Assembly: GCF_003590095.1 (NCBI RefSeq)
Contig: NC_039480.1
Location: 15,477,328 to 15,541,327, forward strand
Source: Trichoplusia ni
Taxonomy: Eukaryota; Arthropoda; Insecta; Lepidoptera; Noctuidae
Direction: 5' to 3'
DNA: 64,000 bases
Part shown: piece by piece, positions 21,801 through 33,154 of the stretch
Layout: the number at the start of each line of letters is the position of its first letter
How positions within the stretch are numbered: position 1 is the first letter of the stretch
The notes under the pieces: generated by a model
What the model saw: the letters and a program-made list of their open reading frames with translations, nothing else
The model's database searches: none
Told to the model about the DNA's origin: nothing
Translations under genes and position numbers: made by a program

Positions 21801-24128
21801 CAGGTATACTCCTAGAACCTCCTGAGACACGTCATAGTAGTCGAGTTTGTAGTAACACAGAGCCACGTATACATTTAGAGCCATGAACGTACTGAAAGAA
21901 ACGAAACACAATAGAGGAAAATAAATATTCTTTCGATACTACTTATTGTTTGAACGAGTAGGATCTTGGATGCTAAGAGACTAGCTATCATACTTTACAA
22001 TATGTATGTAACAGACCAGTTAACAGATGGTCTCCGTTTTATCGATAGCTTTCAGGTTGGACCGAAGAGCACACAGGTTGCAACTTTCATTAAAATCGGT
22101 TTAGTGGTTTATGACTCCATCACGGACAATAATGTGAAGCGTAATTTATAAGCACATGTAGAAGCATCGAAAAACGTTGACGTTAAAGCGAACCTGTAAA
22201 ACGTAGACCATGCGTGATGACATATATGTAGTAACATGGTTCGCATTATGGTTGAGATTATAGTGCATTTACTAGACTAAGCATTTTTTTATTACACTAC
22301 GTTTTGACGATATAATAGTATTTTTACAGTGTATTTGTTTGCAAAGTTACCTATCGGTATTTGCTAATAGCTTTATCCAATCCATATCATCTTTCTCATA
22401 TCTCTTGTATCTGTAATCGGTTGAATTAGTTAGCCAAACTTTAATAAGTAAACATTATTATTAGTCAGTTCACCATTTCTATGCTGTGAAACTGGCAAGA
22501 GTTGGAGCATAGTATTTCTGGGATATAATATATTATTATTACTTATGAAATATACAGGTGTCCCAGAAATTAACACAAAGGCGAAAACAAGTGGAAGGTC
22601 AGGTCGTAACAGGCCGTATCCGTCAGTTATGTCGTAACCGGCTTTTTAAGACAGAAGAGTGCCTACATACCGTCTTTCCAAAAGCAGCTTCTTGTACACA
22701 TCGATAGCCTCCTGGTAATGTGCTCTTAGATAATGTACTGATGCTAAGCAGAGCTGGTCTTCCGGCACATCCCGCAAGGCTGCGTGAGCGCGCATTAATG
22801 TCTCCTCTTCACCGAGTTTGTGAGCCAAATGGAATAACAGACGTGTCTGAAGAACAAAACCCATTTGTATAATACGAAATGTTTTGAAAGTAGACCAAAG
22901 ATCATTAAGTTTAGTTCACCTTCAATGAGCATTTTGGTGCCTCATCTGCCGCTTCTTGTGACTCTTTGTACATTCCTGGAGGATAAATAAATTATAGGCT
23001 GAATTGTTCTACACTGTTCTTAAAGAAGTAATGATATGAGGTCTTGATGATAAGATTAACATAGTCCAGAAAATGAATAGTTGACGTAAGTTCTCTCAGA
23101 TCATAACCTGACTGCCGTACCACGCCAAACCCAATGTGCGCTTCAACGTGGGTTTGAACACCCTCGTAGGTCAAGCATTAGTGTCCACGAATGCTTGTTC
23201 TGAGTCTGTGGGTTCACGTGATTTGTATGTTTGTAAAACCCCCCGCAACTCAAGGATTAAATAATTACTGCGGGACTCACAATACCCAATTTCCTGTTAC
23301 TGACCTAAATAAAAGTAGCATACAGCGATATCCATGGTGATATAGTCCGCTACCCGGGCGTCTAGCTTGTCCCGGGTGCGCACGCTCTGGTACGCGTCCA
23401 GCGCGCGCCGGTACTCGCCCAGGTGGAACCAGCACCACGCGCTCCACACGTCCGCCCACACGTCCGTGTTGCCTTCGTGTTTTAGAAACTATGGAGAACG
23501 AAACAGGTTTTCTATTCAGGTATAATATTCTGTGTATGTATGTGTATAATCCTCTCTCCTTGTATCCCACAGCTGGGCTTAAGATCACACAACTTAAGCT
23601 TCCCTTCAATCATGCCAAACTCTATAAAAAGATTAAAGCCTTAAAAATGTCACTGTTGGTAAACTAACACTTTTTGCTGCGGGTTGGAACTCTCATTTTT
23701 CTCAGCGAGTTGCGTTTATTCGGTGGCTGTCACGCTATAGGTAGGACAATATTCATTTTAAAGAAAGAGAAAGAGAAAAATAAAAAAATCATTTAATGAT
23801 ACTGAATGCTAAACCAACAAGGTTGATTGTTGGCGAGTTGTGTTTACCTCCAGCATAGTTAGGGCACCAACATAATCTCGTTTCAATACAAAGTCCTCGA
23901 GCTCAGGAAAGGTTTTCTTGGCAGAACTGCCCCCGGTGCTCGCCCGGCTCTCCGTCGCTGGTTTTGATCTAGACAGAATCTGAAAATAATCGAACAAGAT
24001 CGAAATAGAAATGTTAGAAGAGACATAATAACCGACCGACTATTTCTTTAGGTTCAGCAATAGACAAAATTATAATTCCTATGTTGGTTTACTTTGCAAT
24101 TAAGCTAGTAAATACAGACACTTACCAT
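18895..24128 (-). CDS. IFT56: Intraflagellar transport protein 56 (TTC26), TPR protein
   Basis: Exons in coding order are 24126-24128 (the ATG alone), 23848-23979, 23305-23488, 22920-22975, 22671-22846, optional 22351-22410, 21745-21891, 21405-21528, 21109-21288, 20631-20828, 20000-20155, 19524-19630 and 18895-19099. Phases agree at every junction. Without the optional exon the protein is 555 residues, almost the human length. It opens M-ILSRSKPA, then carries tetratricopeptide repeats. Strongly conserved blocks include LNVYVALCYYKLDYYDVSQE, VPEARLNL, SASECDTIPGRQCMAS, FNFNYAQ and the end WAQQNRIPV. IFT56 is a peripheral IFT-B subunit that carries selected axonemal cargo, including inner-arm dynein parts, into cilia and flagella (family knowledge). 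It is divergent to CCDC40 across 281 bp with RFX-type sites. The gene hosts SINEs at 20262-20490 and 23095-23280. Confidence 0.95.
20262..20490 (-). repeat. tRNA-derived SINE inside an IFT56 intron
   Basis: On the minus strand the head reads ACCTCCGTGGTCGAGTGGCG, then GAGGTCCCGGGTTAGATCCC (B-box like). The body follows with TTGTCTTGGGTCTGGGTGTT, TGTGGTACC and ACAAGTGCTTTAGCAACTTA, and ends GTATGTGATGTTGTCCGCAT. I recognise this as a widespread lepidopteran SINE. It lies between the exons at 20000-20155 and 20631-20828, in the same direction as the gene. Confidence 0.75.
22351..22410 (-). other. Possible 60-nt cassette exon of IFT56
   Basis: This open block is flanked by ACAG and GTAACT splice signals and is symmetric (phase 2 on both sides), so it can be included or skipped without changing frame. 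It would add about 20 residues, YKRYEKDDMDWIKLLANTD plus a junction residue. Skipping joins LLLERR directly to TFMALNVYV, which lines up without a gap to the vertebrate protein. It may be an alternative exon or a chance open block. Confidence 0.4.
23095..23280 (+). repeat. tRNA-derived SINE inside an IFT56 intron
   Basis: The copy contains GTAGGTCAAGCATTAGTGTC, ACGAATGCTTGTTCTGAGTC, GTGATTTGTATGTTTGTAAA and ends near CAAGGATTAAAT. It is the most complete body of the family also seen at 2970-3080, 18383-18520 and 31501-31660, and is antisense to IFT56. Confidence 0.7.
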
Positions 24129-24409
24129 TTTACACTTTGTTTATTCGAATGTTATCGTAAACTTGGCAACAACCGCGCGCTTTTGTTGACAAATGCGTTA
24201 CCATGGCAACCTTGACAATATACAAAATAGGTCGATAATGTTGAAGTTGCATGCCAGCCCTCAATTCAGTATGCCTAATAAAAAAAAAATATAAATAGTT
24301 ACGGTTTCCAAGTAACGGTATAACAGTAATTGACAATTTTTTACTAATTTTCAAATCGGGAGCTATAAAATATACACTGTTTTTTATCGAATAACGAGAA
24401 GAAGATACG
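24129..24409. promoter_or_regulatory. Bidirectional promoter of IFT56 and CCDC40 with RFX X-boxes
   Basis: The 281 bp between the two start codons must hold both promoters and both 5' untranslated regions. GTTACCATGGCAAC at 24197-24210 fits the RFX X-box rule (GTNRCC, short spacer, RGYAAC) at every position. GTAAACTTGGCAAC at 24157-24170 and GTTTCCAAGTAAC at 24304-24316 each miss by one base. RFX factors drive ciliary genes in animals from worms to vertebrates, and both flanking genes are ciliary. Start sites cannot be placed from sequence alone. Confidence 0.75.
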
Positions 24410-27400
24410 ATGTCGGAATCTGCTAGATCGGGGGCTGGGAAATCTGAGCCGGAATCTTCTAGAGCCTGTATTTGTACGGACTCGAGTACGTCCGAGGAGT
24501 CTCTGCTGAGCCCGCACTGCGAGTGTCCTCGCGACGAGCTCGGCATCGTCATCCACGAGCCGGTCTGTCTTCTGTACAAGAGCGAGAAGATCATCTACCC
24601 TCATGTTGGTTATTTTTTTATACAGTAACATTTCGTAGAGTAGGTTGGGTTTAATTAAATGTTGTCGCTTTGCTAATACCGATGCAGTTTTTACGAACCC
24701 TATGGATGTTCGTAGCTATCCTACTGTTGTTTCGACTTCCTTATAATTTGGGTTATCTACAAATATTTGATCTATTGAATTTCGAATGTTAAAATACCGA
24801 TGTATTATCGTTTTATTTCTGGCTTTCAATTCAGTACCTAAGTTACAAACCCGACATAGAATCATATTTTACTGGCCAAAGTAAATAATTATCCTATTTT
24901 TTGTATCTTCTTGTCTGGCCATTTGCTTGTTAATTTTTTTCCAAATACTTGGTACAACTTAATTTTTAAATTTTATAGGATCCGGTGTGTGAATGCAAGG
25001 CGCCGCCGTTCGAGGATGGGGACTGCCACTGCTGCAATTGCCCGAGGAACCAGTGCCGTTGCAACAAGTCTGGCAAGGAGGCCTTTGACGCGTCAGTACA
25101 CTTTTTCGAAACATATACTGTAATGGTATCTTTTCTAAGACTTTTGATTGTGTCGTGGTGGTGTCTGCGAAAATTTAAAGCGGGTAAATAAATTTCAACT
25201 CAACAAATATTTGTACGTCATTTGATTAGTCAGATAATATTAATGAAAAATAAGTAATAACTGGTTTATTATTATGCTCAAATATAAGAATATATTTTTG
25301 CTTACTGAAACGACTAAAACTAAATTCAGTACTGTATGTAACGAAGGATGATATAACGAATTATACTTCGCCAATGTTTCCTATCTGGTGTTCATAGATG
25401 GCGCAACAAGCGAGAGATCGGAGCGATGCCTGCGGTACTGGAGTCCACGCACCCGCTCATGCAGCGCTTCCAGGACACGCTCAAACAGTTCCTGCTCAAG
25501 GAGAACGCACTTGCCGAGGAGGAGATACTCAACCTGGTAATAAAAACCGAATTCAAATAAAACATACATATATCAGCTGCCAGCTATGAGGGGGCATTAG
25601 GTAGTTTAGAGCATTTCCATAACTCCTAACGGATATTATGTCTTACGCTATGAGCAGACACCACCGAAATACTGTTGTCTAATTGAAGTTGTCTAGTCCT
25701 AGGTTCACTGAGGCTATTATTCGGCAGAAGACTATAGATACAAACGTGAGGTTTGGACACGGTTAATAAAAACTGTATAAAAACCTCTAAGCAGCTTAAA
25801 GGGGGACTTTTCGCCCAATTTTCTTGAATTTCGCACAGGACCTTCTAAATTTAAACGGTTTCTTTTAACCTTTTTTGTTTAAATTCAAAACCTATGTGTA
25901 ACAAAAACATACATTTTGACATAACATTAATATTGATTTATTTCAGCGCGAGGAACTAAGGCTGAGTAAACTGGGTTACGACAAGGACTTGGAGACCATC
26001 TACAAAAACGACCATGATACCAACGGACAAAGGGTACGTATTCATTACTCATGTTACTGTATAAAAAGAATATGATATCAAGAAAGTGAATTTACTTTAT
26101 AGTGTACCGACGCGGTTTACAGCTGTTGTAGCTGTGGAAGCAAGATAGCGCACTAGACGTAGAGCTCCATCCCTCTTCCACATCTTCAATAAGCTTACTT
26201 GCAAGAGGTTGGTGTAAGCCCCCAGTAGCCAGTAATATTGTCTTTTACTTCAGGTGCTGATAGAAGAATACGAAGCCACGTTAGCGCAGCGCACTTATGA
26301 ACGGGAAGCCGCAGAGAAGCGCGCTCGGGAGTCCAACGAGAAGTATAAAGCAGCCAAGGAGAAGTTAAATGAGGACATTATCAGAGGTCAGTTTTTTATA
26401 CCCTAGAATATCGCATGGATAAGATGTGATAGCATGGTTTTGTGAATGTTGGAACTTCCAAGTCGAAGTTTTGTAGGCCCAAATCTAGGAACAATCCTTG
26501 TCCCGCATGGGGTTTAAACCCTGAACCCAGATTAAAAATCAACGAAGAAAAAGAGCAGTCATAATGATCTGTATTTCAAGCCCTCATTATGAAATGAATA
26601 GGTACTTCGCAACTTAAAATGCTGTCTTTAATTCTAGAACGTGAAACGACAGAGGAAATGGAAGCTTTGACAGCTCTCTGCAATCAGCTAAAGGCGTGGC
26701 GCGACGAGACCGACTCCGAGCTGACTGTCAGCCACCGTATGTCTGATAAGATGAGGGCGGAGAAAAAGGCGCTGGCTGCCGAGAAGAGAAGCCTGGTAAG
26801 ATATGAGATAGGCCTGTTGGTCTAGTGGTTAATAGCCTTGACTGCTATGCACTCCTGAGGTCAGTACCGATAGTATGTATGATCCATCTACGCTCGCATG
26901 AACGCCAAAATACCAACTAGGAGTTGAAGCGGTCGCCATAGCCGAAATTGGTCGGATGGTGATGATAATATATGAGGAACATACGTTAGTACGTTTTTCG
27001 ATTGTATAGTTCTTGAAAACAAGTTTTTCTTAATATGAAACTATGATTTAAGATCGACAAAGATTGTAGATACAAAAATTGATAAATAAAAAAAGCATCG
27101 CAATAATCGCTTTGTTACAAATTAAAAAAAAAATATCTTGTTATTTTTCAGGACATTTTTCTCTTCAATCTCAACAATGAAGTGTGGAAGTTGGAGTCGA
27201 AGTTGGAAATGTTTCAGAAACAGCTCAGAATCAAGAACTCGGAAATGGAGCAAGTTAATGACAGGGTACAGACATCAATAATATGTTATGATATTAATGT
27301 AGAAACTAATTAGATAGTTTCATTTTAGATGAACAGCTTCCTTCATTTTATTGGATAACGCACGGATCTGGCGATGAAATTAAGTTCGACAGATCTGAAC

Positions 27401-30400
27401 ATCTGTATTATTTTGATTTTTACGAGGGCGTAATTTCCATGTTCCTGAACTGTTAACGCATTGAGCGTTTGAAGAACTATTGAGCTTCCTGTTTTTATTA
27501 AATCCCTACTAATATTATAAATGCGAAAGTAACTCTGTCTGTCTGTCTGTTACGCTTTCACGTCTAAACCATTGATTTGATTTTAATGAAATTTGGTACT
27601 GAGATAGAGTTGACCTTGAGAAAGAACATAAATAAATAATAAATAAATAAATCATTTATTATCTCTTCACAATAGGCCTTAAAGTAACTTAACACTGTAA
27701 GATAGAAACAACTTGAGTTCCACATAGGATAGTTTTTATCCCGGACTTTTTAAGAGTTCTCTTGGAAACCCGATATAACCGACCTCGACGCGGGCGAAAA
27801 GCGGGCGAAAAGCTAGTCTATTATAAGCTGTTTTATGTACCCTTCTCCAGGTTACAGCGTACGCAGCTGAGCTGGAAGATTTAGACCTGGACAAGCGTCG
27901 CCTGATGAGCCTGTGGAACTCCGTCATCGTGAACATCAACCAACGGGATAAGGTCTATGATTCGGTCAGGGATGATTACAAGTAAGTTATTCGCGCTTCA
28001 CATACCTACGGATCTAACAGACTCATAGCCAAAAGTCTGCCTTATGTGCCTTAGTGTAAAATGAACTAAGTCTTATACTTGCATACAACTAACAGTCGTT
28101 ATAAATCCTATCTTTACATCAAAAATGTAACCTTTTTATAGAGTACTTCAAGAAAACTATAGGACGTTGCTAAATAGTCTGGAGATTACTAAAAAAGTTG
28201 CAATGGAGGAAATGAATAAAGGAAAGGAAATCTCCATGCAGAAAGATAAGCTGCTCTACGATATTGAACATGCAACTAAGTCACGTGAGTACTCATCATT
28301 TCTCGTATTCCAAATTACAGTTCTTGTAGTATTCGTAATGAATTGATATCGTTCTTCTTCATTTCTTGTAGACGACGTTGAGGATGCTAGGAGACAGAGC
28401 TTAGAAGCTCAGATCAATGAGCTGACTGAATCAATCGATATGACCGAGAGGGATCAAGAAATGATACGCTCCGTAAGTCCTTGCAACAACGATATTTTAA
28501 CTCTAGTCGATAAGATATAAAATTTATTTTCCGTTCACTGTATTTTTAGGAAAATCAAACATTGAGCAACATTTTGAAAACCACCAACAAGGAGTTGGAC
28601 AGGAAAACGGAATGCAAACTTAAGTTGGAGAATGAGATTCTGTTGAACCTGCAAGAATGTCTGCTGAATGATAAGGCTGTGGAGTCCATGGCCAACGGGA
28701 TCCGCAAGATGAGAGAAATGACCAGAAAACAGGTGACTGGATTTCCACTCAGTGTTTAGTAGACATAATTTTACTTCAAATTTATCTATGGCTTGTTATC
28801 TACACAAACATCTTTTATTGAAGATGTCATCAGTAATTTTGAAAAATTTAAATACCCTTTAACAAATTCACGTGTCACCTGACATGTTTATTTTGACTTA
28901 ACGATCTTTTACAGGAAATTTCACTAATGGCAATGGAAAATCAACATGCTAAAATAATGCTCGACATAGAAATGCAACGAAACAAACAAGTTAAGAACGT
29001 GGCTGTTCTCGAGGAGAGCCTTGCCCGGGTGAAGGAGAAGGAAAAGGAGATTGATCAGCTGCAGATAGACCTCGACCAGAAAATGTCCGAGATGACCAGG
29101 AAGCAGCGCGAGTTCGATATCATCATAAAGAAGTTCGTTGCTCTAAAGGAAATATTTGATGTAAGGATATTGTATCACTTGGAGCACGATTTTTGTTGTT
29201 TACTAGCTGACCCAGCAAACCTTGATTTATCATCTCTTAGTATCAGTATCTTTAATTTATATTAAAATTTCGTATGCTGTACCGATTAGATATAAGTTAC
29301 TGATCTTGATAATAAGTTATGTTTTATGTGTATTTGAGTAGTGTAATTGGTTTTTACCGTTCTATTTTATTCAATAAATAAATCATAGATGTCCGATTCT
29401 TAGACCTACCCAATGCACAAAAAAACGACCGAGCCGTTTCTCGATTAACCGAGTCTTGCGGTAACAACCGCGGTTAAAAAAAATCTTGTTCAGCAGTTTT
29501 AATAGTTTTCATTTCATGATTCACTTGCAAACCCATCAGATCCCAATGTTTTTGTACCTATATCTTATTTGTGTATACTCGATAATCCAGATGAAGTCAC
29601 CTCAAGAGCGTCGTATCGAAGGCATGGAGAAGCAGATCAAGTGCTTGCGCGAGCGCACCGAGGTGTTGCAGCACGAGTGGCTCCGCCAGCAGGGCCACGT
29701 CGTCAAGCTGGCTGACCAGCACCATAAGATTGTCGTCGAAATCAACCTTATTTCCAAACGTAAGTATTTCATATGTAGTTGTTCTTGTTGTTACTCCATT
29801 ATTATTACACATAGTTGCACCGGTAATTCTGACGAACTAAGTCAACTCATCGAAATAAGACTGAATTTGTTTTAATTGAAAATTACAAAAAAGGGTTTCT
29901 CCTCTTCCAGAAATCCAAATATGCGAGCAAAAAGTAATGCGGATTCAAGCGGAATCGGAGAGTGTTCTACAGGAGAGGAAACGTGTGGACCGCTCTCTGC
30001 GCATGTTGAGGGGGAAGCTTGAGGTGCTGGAGCGCACGCGCAAGGACGCTGATGAGCGCAACCAAATCGCGCACAGGACCAATGCGGTCATGTCGCATGA
30101 ATACTCCGCTAGTCTCAAGGTACAAACTAGGGCAATCAAATGAATCTTAAAAGTTTAAAGTTTATTGAGTGATTCGGATTACTTTCTTTCGTTAACATTC
30201 TTCTGCTCAAGTAAGTACGTGCCTGGTTACATTTTATGGGCATTGTTCATAGCAGTTATTCTTCTTCAGGACGCTGAAACCGAAATCATTCAATTGGAGG
30301 AAGAAATAGAGGCTTTAGACAAAGAGAAGATGAACCTCGCCCAAGAACTGGATCGTGTACAAAGGGAAGCTCTCATTTGGCAACGCAAGGTTAGACTAAC

Positions 30401-32051
30401 CAAATACTGTATAAGTATGTGTAGTAGTGTGTAATAGTGATTGTTTTTTTAGTTATAAGTAAATAAAATATTATTTTTTGATTATTGTAGGGTATATTGG
30501 CCGTGGACCTGAAGAAAAGCATTCAAGGAGCTAAGTCATCACTGGGTGATATTGGACAGATGAGGACTGAAATACATAGAATGGAGGTAAGCATTTATAA
30601 TGAAGATTTATCAAAAAGACAAATCAAAACATGACATTTCGTTTGTAACTAAAATCGTCTTGTGAAATCTATCGGGTAAATTATTACGTTGGGAAATTAC
30701 CTATCACCTGTACTTTGACAACCCTCTTACTCAAGTCATTAAAATACGTGTAGGTACGTCGCGAACAACTCCGCCGTACAAGTGAGAAGCTAGCCGAAGA
30801 CTTAGCTCTGTACGTGACGCGTCGAGACACTGCAATAGACAAGACCAGAGCTGCGGCGGCCGTTGAGAAGTCGCACGCATCTTCCGGCACGTCGCAGAGC
30901 AACTACCATCATAAGCTGAGACTTGCTAAGGCAGACGTCGCCAGGGTTACCAAGGTAAAAATAGGGATGACGACAATGCCCTTTATGTAGATTACAGAAA
31001 ACATAAATATATCAAATCTTTACGCCAGAAGCCCCCTACTCTAAGAATTTGGAGCAGTTTATCCTTGTAATTTTTATTGTTCAGATAAAGGCAAAATGGT
31101 GTTTAATAAGAGCTTCCTCAAGCCATCAATCGATTAGTCTCAAAGAGTCATCAGAGGGAACCTTGTTTAGTAGACACATAAAATTGTAAACTTTGTCAGA
31201 CAAATATTAGTTATTCTAACTCAACTAAAGCTACTGCATCTTACTACTTTGCCTATGCAGACTTACCGTTACAAATATTTGACAGGATATAGCCGAAGCC
31301 AAGGCACACTTGGAACAGCTCGAGCAGGAGCAAGTGCGTCTGGACCGCGAAGTCTCGGAGACTACCACAAGGAACTCGCAGCTGGAGGAACACGTCGCCG
31401 ACCTCATCAAGGAGACGAAGGAGACTGATCGAATGAAGCACTGGGTTAGTATTTTATAAGAGGGTCCTAACAAACATCGAGACCGTTAGTAATTATTGAA
31501 TTGACTGCACGGCTAGATCACCACGCTACACCCACAGTGCGCGACATGTCACGAGTTGGATCCCCGTGTGGGTCAAGCGTTTGTGATCCATGTATGCTTG
31601 TCCTAAGTCTGGAGGGCCTTTGTGCATGATCCAGGACATGTCGCGCTCAGTGGGTTTGGCATGCTGACCTCGACCACTGCTCAAAAGTACAATAATATTT
31701 ATTTTCCACTTTTAGCTCTTAGAGCGTGTAGTTCGAAGCCAGCGCCTCGGCAGCGAGCTGGCCATCGCCATCAAACGCCAGACTCTCCGCATCAGGAAAC
31801 CAAAAGAAACCGTCATAGAAGAACACAACGACGCCAAAGGTCTGAACGACCGTCTCCGATACATAGTCGACGTTCTCGAAAAAGAGTACCCACACCTGGA
31901 CCATAAACTTGAATCGATTAAAAACACTTTGAACATATACTCGCCTACCGGGTCGCCGCGACTTATCGATGAGCGCGATTTCGATGTGTGCTTCCCTGAG
32001 AAAGATACTGTCACACATGAATTAGAATGTCATTCTGAAAAAACTTCTTGA
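24410..32051 (+). CDS. CCDC40: Coiled-coil domain-containing protein 40 (axonemal ruler)
   Basis: Nineteen exons join in frame to 1010 residues: 24410-24604, 24979-25091, 25398-25536, 25947-26033, 26254-26386, 26638-26795, 27152-27265, 27851-27981, 28142-28284, 28372-28472, 28550-28732, 28915-29160, 29591-29759, 29911-30119, 30270-30389, 30491-30586, 30754-30954, 31286-31444 and 31716-32051. Family-diagnostic stretches are STHPLMQRFQDTLKQFL, DIGQMRTEIHRMEVRREQLR and the C-terminal LNDRLRYIVDVLEKEYP. Almost the whole chain after residue 120 is predicted coiled coil. The N-terminus is short and Cys-rich (about residues 19-95). CCDC40 pairs with CCDC39 along doublet microtubules to set the 96-nm repeat that places radial spokes and inner dynein arms; loss gives immotile cilia in mammals (family knowledge). 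The first intron starts with a weak GTTGGT donor, chosen because it alone keeps the frame. Introns at 26796-27151, 27266-27850 and 31445-31715 carry repeats. Confidence 0.95.
26808..26965 (+). repeat. tRNA-derived SINE in a CCDC40 intron
   Basis: The head GGCCTGTTGGTCTAGTGGTT with AATAGCCTTGACTGCTATGC resembles a tRNA A-box and anticodon arm, and the body ends GAAATTGGTCGGATGGTGAT. It belongs to a different family from the other SINEs here and begins only about 12 bp after the exon ending at 26795. The B-box part is damaged. Confidence 0.65.
27501..27820 (-). repeat. Dispersed repeat, copy 2, interrupted by a nested insertion
   Basis: Read on the minus strand this is a close relative of 11122-11335, from TAGCTTTTCGCCCGC to TTCGCATTTATAATATTAGT. 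It differs by scattered substitutions and a local repeat of the CGCCCGC block. The continuity is broken by the 91-bp segment at 27631-27721. It lies in a CCDC40 intron, antisense to the gene. Confidence 0.75.
27631..27721 (-). mobile_element. Short retroposon-like insertion nested in the repeat
   Basis: The segment is absent from copy 1 of the host repeat. It is flanked by ACATA at 27626-27630 and 27722-27726, consistent with a target-site duplication. On the minus strand it ends in a run of TTTA units (about 30 bases), the tail type left by some non-LTR elements. It looks like the truncated 3' end of such an element. Confidence 0.6.
31501..31660 (+). repeat. tRNA-derived SINE in the last CCDC40 intron
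   Basis: The head ACTGCACGGCTAGATCACC with CAGTGCGCGACATGTCACGA leads into GTGTGGGTCAAGCGTTTGTG, ATCCATGTATGCTTGTCCTA and AGTCTGG. It belongs to the same family as 23095-23280 and is oriented with the gene. Confidence 0.65.
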
Positions 32052-32363
32052 AATGACGTATCCGCGGTAGGTCAGTTTGTACCTAGTTCACAGCAGGTAA
32101 ATACGGAAGGTGAATTGAAATAAGCCCTCGAAATCAAATGACTATTACTATAAACTGGTAAAATAAAATAGATTATGAAGGAGCTGAGGGTGAATTCTCT
32201 TTTTGTTATCTCGTGTTGTAGCAATTTGGGTACAGTACAGTACTAGTAGATGCTTTCAAAGTCAATTTTGACTACTTTTTATTATTTTCAATTTATTTAC
32301 AATGAGTTAATAACGATAAATGTGTTTGTGTGTTAGTATGTATTTTATTAAATTGAAACTACA

Positions 32364-32369
32364 AATAAA
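32364..32369 (+). terminator. Candidate poly(A) signal of CCDC40
   Basis: AATAAA lies about 310 bp after the CCDC40 stop. Another match at 32162-32167 is closer to the stop. The distal signal faces the zinc-finger gene's signal at 32401-32406. Confidence 0.5.
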
Positions 32370-32400
32370 ACTAATTTGTAACAAAAAATAGTGAAATGTT

Positions 32401-32406
32401 TTTATT
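32401..32406 (-). terminator. Candidate poly(A) signal of the zinc-finger gene
   Basis: TTTATT on the plus strand reads AATAAA on the minus strand. It lies about 1.4 kb after the zinc-finger stop codon. Cleavage 10-25 bp downstream would fall in the short gap shared with the CCDC40 3' end. Other minus-strand AATAAA matches lie between, so this is the distal candidate. Confidence 0.4.
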
Positions 32407-33154
32407 TTTAAAACTTAACAATATTTTTTTACGCATAACAAATAAAAATTGGATTAAGATTAAAGTAATAGCACCTCTGGCTTATATAACTATACAAATT
32501 AAAAATACCATTACAACAATTTCTTAAAAAAATATGAATTTTAAAGTAACTCAATTTTGGTCTTATTTTTTTAGACATATTACAATTTTTCAACATTATT
32601 TTACATGGTTATTAACATTCTTGTATTTAATATTATTTATATACATCAACATTATATACAGATAAAACTTTCAATTATTTTTGAGACTGCTTTCTCGCAG
32701 TAAATCAAGGAAGTTTTGCAATGACGTCATCGTATGCCGACAGTGGCGCCACTGCAGCGCTTTCTTTTTCTCGTTTTAAAGGCGATCTAAAATCGTTAAC
32801 TTTCATGTTAACTTGTAATAGGAACAAATAAAATATAACCTGATCTTATCTTTGAAATTGATAATACCTGGAAACGTGACTTAAAGTAAACGCACAAAAC
32901 GGATGACTACAATAGCAATACGTGTGTGAAATAAACAAAAAAAAAAAGATTTTGTAACAACTATATACGCTGTAATACCGGCAAATTTCTAACGTGTCTA
33001 AAGTAAAGACAGTACACAGAACAGACGTAACTGACATTAAATTAAGCGAAAAGGTTCTTGTTAACAGCTTAATGGATTGGTAGCCCCGCATTATTTTCAC
33101 ATCCGTTTTCCTATCGTGTGAACTGTGTGCAGACAAACCGGGAGGTATCTTAGG

